Assembly: GCF_003201475.1 (NCBI RefSeq)
Contig: NZ_QJJK01000003.1
Location: 372,001 to 436,000 of the forward strand
DNA: 64,000 bases
Direction of reading: 5' to 3'
Source of the DNA: Chelatococcus asaccharovorans
GTDB taxonomy: Bacteria; Pseudomonadota; Alphaproteobacteria; Rhizobiales; Beijerinckiaceae
Numbering within the stretch: position 1 is the first letter of the stretch; every line of letters begins with the position of its first letter. Made by a program: the position numbers and the translations under genes. Of this stretch, positions 22,248 through 31,087 are shown piece by piece. The notes beneath the pieces are model-generated. The model worked only from the letters and a program-made list of their open reading frames with translations. It was not told where the DNA came from and did no database searches.

Positions 22248-24311
22248 ATGGCAGAGCCAACAGATCTTTTCGGCGGTCGGGACGGCAGTGCGCAGCGCAA
22301 GACCGTCGCGAAACAACCGAAAGCGACGGGCCTGCCGCAAGCTGCCGCGCTTTCCCCTGCCCCGACCCCTGGCGAGGGTGGCTATACCGCGGCCTCGATC
22401 GAGGTCCTGGAAGGGCTGGAGCCGGTGCGCCGGCGGCCCGGCATGTATATCGGCGGCACCGATGAGAAGGCGCTCCACCACCTCTTCGCCGAGGTGATCG
22501 ACAATGCGATGGACGAGGCTGTCGCAGGTCACGCCACCTTCATCGAGGTGGAGCTCTCAGACAACGGCGAACTGCGCGTCACCGACAACGGCCGCGGCAT
22601 CCCGATCGATCCGCATCCGAAATTCCCTGAGAAATCCGCCCTCGAAGTGATCATGACGACCCTGCACGCGGGCGGAAAGTTCGATTCGAAGGTCTATGAG
22701 ACCTCGGGCGGCTTGCATGGCGTCGGCATCTCGGTCGTCAACGCCTTGTCCGAGCGGCTGGAGGTCGAGGTCGCGCGCAGCAAGACGCTCTACCGGCAGG
22801 TCTTTTCGCGAGGCCTCCCGCTGACCACGATCGAGACCGTGGGGCCGGTCGCGAATCGGCGCGGCACGACCGTGCGTTTCAAGCCGGATCCCGAGATCTT
22901 CGGCCCTCATGCGCGCTTCGACCCGCGCCGCCTGTTCAAGATGGCGCGTTCCAAGGCCTATCTGTTCGGTGGCGTCGAGATTCGCTGGTCATGCGCGCCG
23001 GCCCTTGTCGCCGATATCTCCACGGTGCCGGCCGAAGCCGTCTTCCGTTTCCCGGGCGGCCTCAAGGATTACCTGGCGCGTGAGATCGACGGCATGGACA
23101 CCGTCGCCGACCAGATCTTTTCCGGCAAGATCACCAAGCTGGGCGGCCATGGTTCGCTGGAATGGGCCGTTGCCTGGCTCAGCCAGGAGGATGGCTTCAT
23201 CTCCTCCTACTGCAACACGATTCCGACCGGCGAAGGCGGCACCCACGAGAACGGTCTCCGCGCCGCCCTGCTGCGCGGCCTGCGCGACCATGCCGAACGT
23301 GTCGGCCAGGCGAAGCGCGCCGCCCAGATGACGGCGGATGACGTCGTCATGGGCTGCGCGGCGATGCTGTCGGTGTTCATCCGCGAGCCCGAGTTCCAGG
23401 GCCAGACCAAGGACAAGCTCGCGACGGTCGAAGCCGCGCGCATTGTCGAGACGGCCGTGCGGGACGCTTTCGATCACTGGCTCGCGGCCGCCCCCCAGCA
23501 GGCGACGAAACTGCTCGATTGGGCCATCGAACGCGCCGAGGAGCGGTTGCGCCGCCGCGCGGAAAAGGAAGTCGCTCGCAAGTCGGCGACCCGCAAGCTG
23601 CGGCTGCCGGGCAAGCTCGCCGATTGCAGCAATGCAGGCGCGGCCGGCTCCGAGCTGTTCATCGTCGAGGGTGATTCGGCCGGCGGCAGCGCCAAGCAGG
23701 CGCGCAACCGGGCGACACAGGCCATCCTCCCCCTGCGCGGCAAGATCCTCAACGTCGCCTCGGCGGGGCGCGAGAAGCTCGCGCAAAACCAGCAGCTGGC
23801 CGATCTTCTGCTGGCGCTCGGCTGCGGATCCGGCTCGCACTATCGCCACGACGACCTGCGCTACGAGAAGGTCATCGTGATGACGGATGCGGACGTCGAC
23901 GGGGCGCATATCGCCTCGCTCCTCATCACTTTCTTCTGGCGGCAGACACCGCGGCTCATCGACGAGGGGCATCTCTATCTCGCGGTCCCGCCCCTCTACC
24001 GTCTGTCCCAGGGCGGAAAGACCGTCTATGCGCGCGACGATTCCCATCGCCAGGAGTTGATGAACACCGTCTTCAAGGGCAAGGGCAAGGTCGAGGTCGG
24101 GCGCTTCAAGGGCCTCGGCGAAATGATGCCGGCGCAATTGAAGGAAACCACCATGGATCCGAAGAAGCGCATGTTGCTGCGCGTGTCCGTCGCCCATGAC
24201 GACCGCCCGGAAACGTCGGACGTGGTTGAGCGGCTGATGGGCAACAAGCCCGAGGCACGCTTCGCCTTCATCCAGGAGCGGGCCGCCTTCGCGACGGAAC
24301 TCGACATCTGA
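22248..24311 (+). CDS. parE: DNA topoisomerase IV subunit B
   Basis: ParE is the ATPase subunit of topoisomerase IV, which unlinks daughter chromosomes together with ParC. The 687-residue product starts MAEPTDLFGG, with a Pro/Ala-rich lead of about 45 residues before the ATPase domain. The GHKL site shows EVIDNAMDEA, DNGRGIP and the lid GGLHGVGISVVNALS. The TOPRIM domain has LFIVEGDSAGGSAKQARNR and DADVDGAHIASLL. The C-terminal RFKGLGEMMPAQLKETTMDP is typical. Length and the lack of a GyrB-type insertion indicate ParE rather than GyrB. parC is not in the window. Confidence 0.95.
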   Translation: MAEPTDLFGGRDGSAQRKTVAKQPKATGLPQAAALSPAPTPGEGGYTAASIEVLEGLEPVRRRPGMYIGGTDEKALHHLFAEVIDNAMDEAVAGHATFIEVELSDNGELRVTDNGRGIPIDPHPKFPEKSALEVIMTTLHAGGKFDSKVYETSGGLHGVGISVVNALSERLEVEVARSKTLYRQVFSRGLPLTTIETVGPVANRRGTTVRFKPDPEIFGPHARFDPRRLFKMARSKAYLFGGVEIRWSCAPALVADISTVPAEAVFRFPGGLKDYLAREIDGMDTVADQIFSGKITKLGGHGSLEWAVAWLSQEDGFISSYCNTIPTGEGGTHENGLRAALLRGLRDHAERVGQAKRAAQMTADDVVMGCAAMLSVFIREPEFQGQTKDKLATVEAARIVETAVRDAFDHWLAAAPQQATKLLDWAIERAEERLRRRAEKEVARKSATRKLRLPGKLADCSNAGAAGSELFIVEGDSAGGSAKQARNRATQAILPLRGKILNVASAGREKLAQNQQLADLLLALGCGSGSHYRHDDLRYEKVIVMTDADVDGAHIASLLITFFWRQTPRLIDEGHLYLAVPPLYRLSQGGKTVYARDDSHRQELMNTVFKGKGKVEVGRFKGLGEMMPAQLKETTMDPKKRMLLRVSVAHDDRPETSDVVERLMGNKPEARFAFIQERAAFATELDI

Positions 24312-24580
24312 GGCGTGGTGTCGCGCGCCTGTGCTGGCGGCTAACAATCACTGGAAATGACGGCTTTTTGCCCTAGCGGAACCGAGGCGGCCGCGCTTGG
24401 GCGCTATTTGCCGCCATTTGGCTTTCCATTTGTCAAGTCCATCCGTTGACTTTGGTCACGATCGCCCTATGTTCGCGCAGATTGCCATCGTCGGACAAAG
24501 CTTTGCGGACGATGGCGTCAGCCGCGTCCTCAGCCACGTGTCATCCTGGCGCGAGCGGGCGCCACGACATACGGACCACG

Positions 24581-26047
24581 ATGTCATTTTCCGATCTTGG
24601 CCTCAGTGACAAGGTGCAGCAAGCTGTCGCTGCTGCTGGTTACACGACGCCGACACCTATTCAGGAACAAGCGATCCCGCACGCGCTTCAGCGTCGGGAC
24701 GTTCTCGGTATCGCGCAGACAGGCACCGGCAAGACGGCCGCCTTCACCCTGCCCATGCTTACGCTGCTGGAGAGCGGCCGGGCCCGGGCGCGGATGCCGC
24801 GCACGCTCATCCTCGAACCGACGCGCGAACTGGCCGCGCAGGTGGAGGAGAGCTTCATCAAATACGGCGTGAACCACAAACTTAATGTGGCGCTGATCAT
24901 CGGCGGCGTGTCGTTCGGCGATCAGGACGCGAAACTGACCCGCGGCGTCGATGTGCTCATCGCCACCCCGGGGCGCCTGCTCGATCATTTCGAACGCGGC
25001 AAGCTTCTGCTTACGGGTATCGAGGTGCTCGTGATCGACGAAGCGGATCGCATGCTCGACATGGGATTCATCCCGGATATCGAGCGCATCTGCCGGATGG
25101 TGCCGTTCACCCGCCAGACGCTGTTCTTTTCAGCGACGATGCCACCGGAAATCCAGCGCCTCGTCGACACCTTCCTGCATAATCCGGTCAAGATCGAGGT
25201 TGCGCGTCAGTCATCGACGGCCAGCACCATCACGCAGCGTCTCGTCGCCTCCGGCCGGGAACCGCACGACAAGCGCGAGGTGCTGCGGCGCCTCATTCGC
25301 GACGCGACCGACCTGAAAAACGCGATCATCTTCTGCAATCGCAAGCGCGATGTCGCGGTCGTGCACCGCTCGCTTGAACGCCATGGCTTCAGCGTGGTCG
25401 CGCTGCACGGCGACATGGACCAACGGTCACGCACCCAGGCGCTGGATCGCTTCCGCGCCAACGACGTGCAGCTGCTGGTGGCGAGCGACGTCGCCGCGCG
25501 CGGGCTCGATATTCCCGATGTCAGCCACGTCTTCAATTTCGACGTGCCGCATCATCCGGAAGACTATGTGCATCGCATCGGTCGCACCGGGCGGGCTGGA
25601 CGCTCGGGCTATACGGCGATGATCGTGACATCGGCGGATGTGCGCGCGCTGGCCGCCATCGAGGGCATGACCGGCCAGCCGATCGCCTGGGAAGGCGAGC
25701 CTCTGGATCCCAATGCGGTGGAGGAAGAGCCCCGGCGCGGCGGGCGTGGCGGCGATCGCCGCTCCCGCGACGGACGCGGCCGCAGTGGCGAGTCGGGCAG
25801 CCGGGAGCGCGGACGCGGGCGCAGCGCCGAAAGCGCGAAGCCGGCAGATGTCGCGCCCCATCCTCTGCCGAAGCAACCGGCGAAGCCTGCCTTGGAAAAA
25901 GCCGCGTCAGGCAAGCATGAGCGCAGCCATGGACGCGGTGGCCGCCATGATGACGACGGGCCAAATTTCGTCGGCTTTGGTGAGCATGTGCCGGCCTTCG
26001 TCCTGCAGGCGGTCCGGCTGCCGAAAAAGGTGACCGCCGAGGAATAG
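24581..26047 (+). CDS. DEAD-box RNA helicase, RhlE-like
   Basis: A 488-residue ATP-dependent RNA helicase. The start giving MSFSDLGLSDKVQQAV is the normal Q-motif lead; the frame is open upstream. Motifs in order: Q motif TPTPIQEQAIP, I AQTGTGKT, Ia PTRELAAQ, Ib TPGRL, II DEAD, III SAT, V ASDVAARGLDIPDV and VI HRIGRTGRAGR. A basic, Arg/Gly/Ser-rich tail (about residues 380-430) and a conserved C-terminal stretch ending PKKVTAEE follow. Such tails bind RNA without specificity. Likely roles are ribosome assembly or cold adaptation. Confidence 0.94.
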   Translation: MSFSDLGLSDKVQQAVAAAGYTTPTPIQEQAIPHALQRRDVLGIAQTGTGKTAAFTLPMLTLLESGRARARMPRTLILEPTRELAAQVEESFIKYGVNHKLNVALIIGGVSFGDQDAKLTRGVDVLIATPGRLLDHFERGKLLLTGIEVLVIDEADRMLDMGFIPDIERICRMVPFTRQTLFFSATMPPEIQRLVDTFLHNPVKIEVARQSSTASTITQRLVASGREPHDKREVLRRLIRDATDLKNAIIFCNRKRDVAVVHRSLERHGFSVVALHGDMDQRSRTQALDRFRANDVQLLVASDVAARGLDIPDVSHVFNFDVPHHPEDYVHRIGRTGRAGRSGYTAMIVTSADVRALAAIEGMTGQPIAWEGEPLDPNAVEEEPRRGGRGGDRRSRDGRGRSGESGSRERGRGRSAESAKPADVAPHPLPKQPAKPALEKAASGKHERSHGRGGRHDDDGPNFVGFGEHVPAFVLQAVRLPKKVTAEE

Positions 26048-26151
26048 GCACAGGGGGGGCCGATAGGGCAAGTCCGTCTGTTGCGGACTTGCATAGCTTG
26101 GGCAAGCCCCCGGCCATGAGACTTGAAGGCAAAGTCAGCCCGGGAATCTCT

Positions 26152-26196
26152 GTGTCATCCCCGGCGGGTTGCTGCGCAGCCCGCCGGGGATGACAC
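26152..26196. repeat. 17-bp inverted repeat (GTCATCCCCGG type)
   Basis: Perfect 17-bp arms, gtgtcatccccggcggg at 26152-26168 and its complement at 26180-26196, around an 11-base loop ttgctgcgcag. This is the form of a dispersed REP-like element. It has no T run, so it is not a standard terminator. Confidence 0.85.
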
Positions 26197-26244
26197 GAGC
26201 CGAGAACGGATCAACGGATCCTCTTACCTGCTTGTCGATTGGTC

Positions 26245-26321
26245 CTAGTGGTTCGACTCCGACATTTGCATCCGCCCGATAGCACCCTCGGAGCAAATGT
26301 CGGAGTCAAGAAAACCACTAG
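26245..26321. repeat. Hairpin element 1 bounded by CTAGTGG/CCACTAG
   Basis: The 77-base element begins ctagtgg and ends ccactag. Inside are perfect 15-bp arms, gactccgacatttgc at 26255-26269 and its complement at 26293-26307. A second, related element follows 13 bases later. Confidence 0.85.
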
Positions 26322-26334
26322 CAAGTTACTGGTT

Positions 26335-26413
26335 CTAGTGGAGCTTTTGAATTTGACATTTGATCTGGAGCTTGATGTCAGGCGGGACTCAAATGTCAAA
26401 TTCGCTCCACTAG
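26335..26413. repeat. Hairpin element 2 bounded by CTAGTGG/CCACTAG
   Basis: The 79-base element begins ctagtggagc and ends gctccactag, with inner arms aatttgacatttga and its complement. It shares its ends, size and the gacattt core with element 1. Its right end overlaps the tfoX-like gene and supplies that gene's TAG stop codon (26410-26412, minus strand). Confidence 0.85.
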
Positions 26414-26796
26414 TTCTTGCGCGTCGCAGCCCCAGCCTTCGGTTTCAGCTTCGGTTTCATGCCGCGTTGCATTTTGGCCTGTTGCGCGCGCCTCGCTGCA
26501 GCAAAGGCAAGCTCCGCCCAGCGGGCGGCCTCGGCCGGATCGTCGAGAGCCGCGTCCGGCAGGCTCCAGAACGACATCACCACCGTCCGTCCGCCCTGCC
26601 GCGCATAGGCGAAGGGCCGCGCGCCGGCGCCCTCGAACAGGCTCTTGCTGCTGTCGTCCGCCTTCAGGAAGATCGTCCCGTCGACTTCCAGCGCGAACAT
26701 GAGCGTATCGCGGTAGACGCCGTGGCCGCCGAACATCCGCTTGACCCGCACGGGGCCGAACGCCTGGAAGATATCGACGAGATCAGCGACGTCCAT
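26410..26796 (-). CDS. TfoX/Sxy N-terminal domain protein
   Basis: A 128-residue single-domain protein: MDVADLVDIFQAFGPVRVKRMFGGHGVYRDTLMFAL is the classic TfoX N-domain pattern (about residues 1-95, including GTIFLKADDSS). A basic tail (KMQRGMKPKLKPKAGAATRKN) follows. The full Sxy protein activates competence genes, but stand-alone N-domains are common in alphaproteobacteria and their role is unknown. It lies 67 bases after sufA on the same strand and may be read through from the suf genes. The stop codon comes from a flanking repeat, so the original C-terminus may have been longer or different. Confidence 0.85.
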   Translation of the reverse strand: MDVADLVDIFQAFGPVRVKRMFGGHGVYRDTLMFALEVDGTIFLKADDSSKSLFEGAGARPFAYARQGGRTVVMSFWSLPDAALDDPAEAARWAELAFAAARRAQQAKMQRGMKPKLKPKAGAATRKN

Positions 26797-26863
26797 GGCA
26801 GAAGTATGCTTGGAATAAGGGAGGTTAGAGCCCAGATCTGATGTACTCAGACCGAAACGCACT

Positions 26864-27253
26864 CTAACCCGCGGCGCCCGCCAAGGCCTCAGAGCGAGCC
26901 GGCGTAATGGCCACCGATTCGCCGCAGCCGCAGGCCGACGTCTGGTTGGGGTTGTTGAAGACAAAGCCGGAACTCAGCTTGTCGGTCTTGAAATCCATCA
27001 CCGTACCGAGCAGGAAGAGCACCGCGCTCGGTTCGATCGCGATCGTGACGCCCTTGTCTTCGACGACATCCTCGCCTGGCTTGAGCGCTTCGGCATAGTC
27101 CATGGTGTATTCCATGCCGGCGCAGCCCCCTTTCTTGACGCCGATGCGCAGGGCGACAGCTGGCGGGTTAGTCTTGGCCATCAAGTGCTTAACACGCGCA
27201 GCTGCAGCATCGGTCAAGCTCATGACGGAAAGCTTCGGGCGGGATACACCCAT
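26864..27253 (-). CDS. sufA: Fe-S cluster assembly carrier SufA/IscA type
   Basis: An A-type carrier that receives Fe-S clusters from the SufBCD scaffold and passes them to target proteins. The 129-residue product has the three ligand cysteines in the family pattern: Cys in KKGGCAGMEY and the CxC pair in SACGCGES near the C-terminus. The start at 27253 has GAGGAG a few bases upstream. It is the last Fe-S gene of the block and is separated from sufT by a VOC-family gene. Confidence 0.93.
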   Translation of the reverse strand: MGVSRPKLSVMSLTDAAAARVKHLMAKTNPPAVALRIGVKKGGCAGMEYTMDYAEALKPGEDVVEDKGVTIAIEPSAVLFLLGTVMDFKTDKLSSGFVFNNPNQTSACGCGESVAITPARSEALAGAAG

Positions 27254-27347
27254 GGCACCACTCCTCACGCAGGGTTCAAAGCCCTGGGATTATCTCATTC
27301 AATCATAAAGATAGGCATTGCGGCCCTCAAGGTCGAGAGGCTCGGCC

Positions 27348-27770
27348 TCAATAGGTTGCCCAGATGCCGGGTGTCGCCAATTCGAGCAAATGCCCGTCCG
27401 GATCGCGCAGGTAGATGCTGCGACCACCCTTCGGCCATTCGGTGCGTCCCTCGATCGGGATATGCGCTGCCGCCAGCCGCTCTTCCCAGGGCGCGAGGTC
27501 CGCCGCGGCCACGGCGAAGGCGATATGCAGCGGGCCATGGCCGTCGTGGGGTGGAATGGTGCCGCCGGGCAGCGTCACCGTGTCGAGGGTGGAGCCGCGC
27601 TTGAAAATGAGCAACACACTCGCCTGCCCCACATCGAAAGCGCAGAACCGCGAATCGCGCGTGAGTGTCGTGAGACCCAGCACATCGCGATAGAACCGTG
27701 CGGCGCGCTCAAGATCATCCACATAGAGCGCCGTCTCGAGAATGCGGCCAAGCTTCGGGGTGACAGACAT
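27348..27770 (-). CDS. VOC (glyoxalase/dioxygenase) family protein inside the suf block
   Basis: A 140-residue metalloenzyme-fold protein with paired beta-alpha-beta-beta-beta modules. The sequence has the family features ALYVDDLERAARFYRDVLGL, GPLHIAFAV and YLRDPDGHLLELATPG. His in LHIAF and Glu in LLELA fit the metal ligands. The N-terminal ligand position, often His, appears to be Glu (ILETALYV). The function is unknown; candidates are glyoxalase I-like or fosfomycin/thiol-transferase-like. Its start lies two bases after the sufT stop, so it is probably translationally coupled to Fe-S assembly. Confidence 0.85.
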   Translation of the reverse strand: MSVTPKLGRILETALYVDDLERAARFYRDVLGLTTLTRDSRFCAFDVGQASVLLIFKRGSTLDTVTLPGGTIPPHDGHGPLHIAFAVAAADLAPWEERLAAAHIPIEGRTEWPKGGRSIYLRDPDGHLLELATPGIWATY

Positions 27771-27772
27771 CG

Positions 27773-28162
27773 CTACCACATGTCGAGGGCGACGCGCGCC
27801 TCGTCGGACATCCGGCTCTGATCCCACGGCGGGTCAAAGACCATGTTCACGGTCACGCCCTGCACACCGCCAACGGCCATGACCGCATTCTCGACCCAGC
27901 CCGGCATTTCGCCGGCGACGGGGCAACCCGGCGCGGTCAGGGTCATATCGATGGTCACATGCCGGTCATCGCCGATGTCGACGCGATAGATCAGGCCGAG
28001 TTCGTAGATGTCAGCCGGAATTTCCGGATCATAGACGGTCTTGAGGGCCGCGACGATCTCATCGCCAAGGCGCTCAACTTCCCCTTCCGGCAGGGCTGAT
28101 GGAGAAGCCGTGGCGGCGTCGGGGGTTTCTTCCTCAACCGGCTTTGCGGGCGACTGGGTCAA
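27773..28162 (-). CDS. sufT: SufT, MIP18/DUF59-type Fe-S assembly protein
   Basis: A 129-residue protein of the DUF59 family that helps mature Fe-S proteins. The start is TTG, supported by AAAGGATG a few bases upstream. An Ala/Pro-rich lead of about 28 residues precedes the domain. Signatures are TVYDPEIPADIYELGLIYRV and TLTAPGCPVAGEMPGWV, with the conserved Cys, then FDPPWDQSRMSDEARVALDMW. It lies 234 bases after sufS and directly before the VOC gene. Confidence 0.93.
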   Translation of the reverse strand: MTQSPAKPVEEETPDAATASPSALPEGEVERLGDEIVAALKTVYDPEIPADIYELGLIYRVDIGDDRHVTIDMTLTAPGCPVAGEMPGWVENAVMAVGGVQGVTVNMVFDPPWDQSRMSDEARVALDMW

Positions 28163-28396
28163 CGGTCCATCCTTTTACGCGCAAACGGTCACTTCAATCG
28201 ACGAAGATCGCTTCACAGTCCCGATGTAGGCGCTCTCGCGCATCGGTTCAATCGGATATGCGAGAAGGGAAAGCCACTTCCGCATCCGCCCTTTCCTGAC
28301 ACCCCTCAGAAAAGCCACGCGGCCTTTTACGGAGGATCACGCGGTCGGGTGATGCCCAAAGACCTCGCTGCCGCGCCTGAGCGGGACAGGGCTTCC

Positions 28397-29644
28397 CTAG
28401 TCGAGGAAGAGGTGCTCGGCCTTGGTGAGGGCCTCGACGAAGGCGTCGATCTCCGCAATCGTGTTGTACAGCGCGAACGAGGCCCTGCAGGTCGACGTCG
28501 TGCCGAAGCGGGCCAGCAGCGGCTGGGCGCAATGGGTGCCGGCGCGGACGGCGATGCCGGAACGATCGATGATCGTCGCCACGTCGTGGGCATGGGCCCC
28601 CTTCATCTCGAAGGAGACGATCGCTCCCTTGGACTGCGCCTTGCCGATGATGCGGATCGAGTTCAGGCCCGCGAGCCTCTTATGCGCATAGTCGCGCAGC
28701 TCGTCCTCATGGTTGAGGATGGCGCCGCGGCCAATGGACTCGATATAGCGAACCGCCGCGCCAAGCCCGATCGCTTCCACGATGGGCGGTGTGCCGGCTT
28801 CGAAGCGGTGCGGAGGCGAGTTGTAAGTGACACGGTCCAGGGTCACCTCCTCGATCATCTCCCCGCCGCCGTTGAACGGCGGCAGCTTCTCCAGCCATTC
28901 GCGCTTGCCGTAGAGCACACCGATGCCTGTCGGGCCATAGACCTTGTGACCGGTGAAGACATAGAAATCCGCGTCGAGCTCGCGTACGTCGACCGGGAGA
29001 TGCACGGCGCCCTGGCTGCCGTCCACCATCACCGGAATACCGCGCGCATGGGCGAGCCGCACGATCTCCTTGATCGGCATGACCGTGCCCAGCACGTTCG
29101 ACATATGGGTGATCGCCACGATCTTGGTGCGCGGCGTCAGCAGCTTCTCGAACTCCTCGATCAGGAAGTTGCCGTCGTCGTCGACCGGAGCCCATTTGAG
29201 GACGGCGCCATTGCGCTCGCGCAGGAAATGCCAGGGCACGATATTGGAATGATGCTCCGCAATCGATACGACGATCTCGTCGCCGGGGCCGACCTCGGCA
29301 AGCCGGCCGAAGCTCGATGCAACGAGGTTGATCGATTCCGTAGCAGAGCGGGTGAAGATGATCTCGTCGGTGCTCTCCGCATTGACGAAGGCGCGGACAG
29401 CCTCGCGCGCGTCCTCGAAGGCTTCCGTCGCGGCATTGGCGAGATAGTGCAGGCCACGGTGCACATTCGCGTAGCCGCTTTCCATGCAGTTGACCATGGC
29501 GTCGATCACCGCCCGCGGCTTCTGGGCCGACGCAGCGCTGTCGAGATAGATCAGCGGCTTGCCATAGACCTCGGTCGCGAGGATGGGAAAGTCGCGGCGG
29601 ATCGCCGCGACGTCATAGGTATTGTTGGCAACGGCGATATTCAT
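28397..29644 (-). CDS. sufS: Cysteine desulfurase SufS
   Basis: SufS is a PLP enzyme that takes sulfur from cysteine for cluster building. The 415-residue product (start MNIAVANNTYDVAAIRRDFP) belongs to the type II class. It has the PLP lysine about residue 234 (FTGHKVYGPTG), AEHHSNIVPW, and the catalytic Cys about 386 in TSTCRASFALYN. Type II enzymes usually need SufE or SufU as a sulfur acceptor; neither gene is in this window. It lies downstream of sufD in the same direction. Confidence 0.96.
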   Translation of the reverse strand: MNIAVANNTYDVAAIRRDFPILATEVYGKPLIYLDSAASAQKPRAVIDAMVNCMESGYANVHRGLHYLANAATEAFEDAREAVRAFVNAESTDEIIFTRSATESINLVASSFGRLAEVGPGDEIVVSIAEHHSNIVPWHFLRERNGAVLKWAPVDDDGNFLIEEFEKLLTPRTKIVAITHMSNVLGTVMPIKEIVRLAHARGIPVMVDGSQGAVHLPVDVRELDADFYVFTGHKVYGPTGIGVLYGKREWLEKLPPFNGGGEMIEEVTLDRVTYNSPPHRFEAGTPPIVEAIGLGAAVRYIESIGRGAILNHEDELRDYAHKRLAGLNSIRIIGKAQSKGAIVSFEMKGAHAHDVATIIDRSGIAVRAGTHCAQPLLARFGTTSTCRASFALYNTIAEIDAFVEALTKAEHLFLD

Positions 29645-29758
29645 GGCCTTCGCCTCGTCTTCCTTGCTCAGGCGGCGCACCGGTCAGAGTGGCACATGAT
29701 TGTCCCACTCCGCAGCCTGCTCCGGATCGCCGGAAAAGGCCGCCGCATACCAGCCGGA

Positions 29759-31078
29759 TTATCCGGCACGTCCGGCAAGCCAGCTTGCCACCATGTCCGT
29801 CAGCTCTTCCCGCACGTCCTCGAGGGCTATCGGCTCGAGGGCCTCGCCCAAGAAGGCCTGAACGAGAAGGGCCTCTGCTTCCGGTCGTGGCAAGCCGCGT
29901 GCCATGAGATAGAAAAGCAGCTCGTCATCGAGTTGCCCACAGGTGGCGCCGTGGGCACAAACCACGTCGTCAGCGAAAATTTCCAGCTCCGGCTTGTTGT
30001 TCATGGCCGCGCCCTCGGAAAGGAGGAGCGCCGCGGACATCATCTGGCCATCCGTCTTCTGCGCATGTTGCCTGACGATGATCTTACCCTGGAAGACCCC
30101 CGTGGCCTCGCCGTCGACCACGGTCTTGAAGAGCTCCCGGCTCTGACAACCGGGCACCCTATGATCCACCACCAGGGTCGTATCGGCAAGGCTCTTGCCA
30201 GCAAGCATTGTCGCACCGCCGATGGTGGCGACGCTGCGCTCGCCGGCGAAGGCCAGAAACACCTGGTGCCGCGACACATGTCCTCCGGCGACGACGCCCG
30301 TCGACGCAAATTTTGCATCGGCGCCCAGCGTCACCATCAGCGTCGACAGCGCGAGCGCACGATCACCCTCGGCATTCAACCGGATATGGGCGATATCGAC
30401 CGAGGAACCCGCGACGATCTCCACCACGCTGTTGCTGTGATAGCCCACGCCGCCCGGCCCTTCATGGCTCTCCACGAGCGTCAGGGCGGCGCCGTCGCCC
30501 ATCGCGAGCACCACGCGCGGCGAGGTCGCGAAAGCCTTCGTGCCTGTGTTGATGAAACGCAGCACCAGTGGCTCTTCGAGCGTGACGCCATCGGCAACCG
30601 CGATGATCGCGCCGTCGGCCACGAAGGCCGAATTGAGCGCGACCGCGGCATTGTCCCGCGCGACCTCGGGACCGCCCATCCTGGCAAGAAGCGGGTGTCC
30701 GTTGGTCAAGGCCTCGGCCAGCGGCGTCACCTCGACGCCCTCGGGGATCGCCTCGGTGGTCACGAGATGGCCGTTGACGAAGGTAACGCGCGCGCCGGAA
30801 ACAGCCGCAAACGCCTTGGATTTGGCGATGGCCGGATCCGTCTCCGCAAGGTGCGGGCGCGCGGCCAGCGGCGGCGCCTCCTGCATCAGGTTGCGCAGAT
30901 CCGTGTATTTCCAGTCCTCGACGCGCCGATGCGGCAGGCCCGCCGCCTCGATCACCGCGAAGGCTTCATCGCGATGCTTCAGCGTGGCCTTTGTGCCCGG
31001 CAAGGTGTTCCTGACGACCTTGTAGAGATCTATCAGGCCCGCCTCGGCCGGCGTACGAATGGGGGTGATGACTGACAT
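29759..31078 (-). CDS. sufD: Fe-S scaffold subunit SufD
   Basis: SufD partners SufB and SufC in the SufBC2D scaffold complex. The 439-residue product has RVEDWKYTDLRNL near the N-terminus, the right-handed beta-helix core, and the conserved C-terminal signature HGATCGQLDDELLFYLMARGL followed by the helix that docks SufC. The sequence is less conserved than SufB, as expected. It starts nine bases after sufC, so the two are co-translated. Confidence 0.95.
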   Translation of the reverse strand: MSVITPIRTPAEAGLIDLYKVVRNTLPGTKATLKHRDEAFAVIEAAGLPHRRVEDWKYTDLRNLMQEAPPLAARPHLAETDPAIAKSKAFAAVSGARVTFVNGHLVTTEAIPEGVEVTPLAEALTNGHPLLARMGGPEVARDNAAVALNSAFVADGAIIAVADGVTLEEPLVLRFINTGTKAFATSPRVVLAMGDGAALTLVESHEGPGGVGYHSNSVVEIVAGSSVDIAHIRLNAEGDRALALSTLMVTLGADAKFASTGVVAGGHVSRHQVFLAFAGERSVATIGGATMLAGKSLADTTLVVDHRVPGCQSRELFKTVVDGEATGVFQGKIIVRQHAQKTDGQMMSAALLLSEGAAMNNKPELEIFADDVVCAHGATCGQLDDELLFYLMARGLPRPEAEALLVQAFLGEALEPIALEDVREELTDMVASWLAGRAG

Positions 31079-31087
31079 GGCCTTCCC

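Larger units (their letters stand above)
26048..26409. other. Intergenic region rich in hairpin repeats
   Basis: About 360 bases between convergent genes (helicase and tfoX-like). No gene. It contains three separate palindromic elements, listed individually. Confidence 0.6.

Noticed and set aside
28349-31075. A 908-codon open frame antisense to sufS and sufD
   Set aside because: It spans two unrelated genes and their gap, which a real gene opposite them would hardly do. Composition is that of an antisense shadow.
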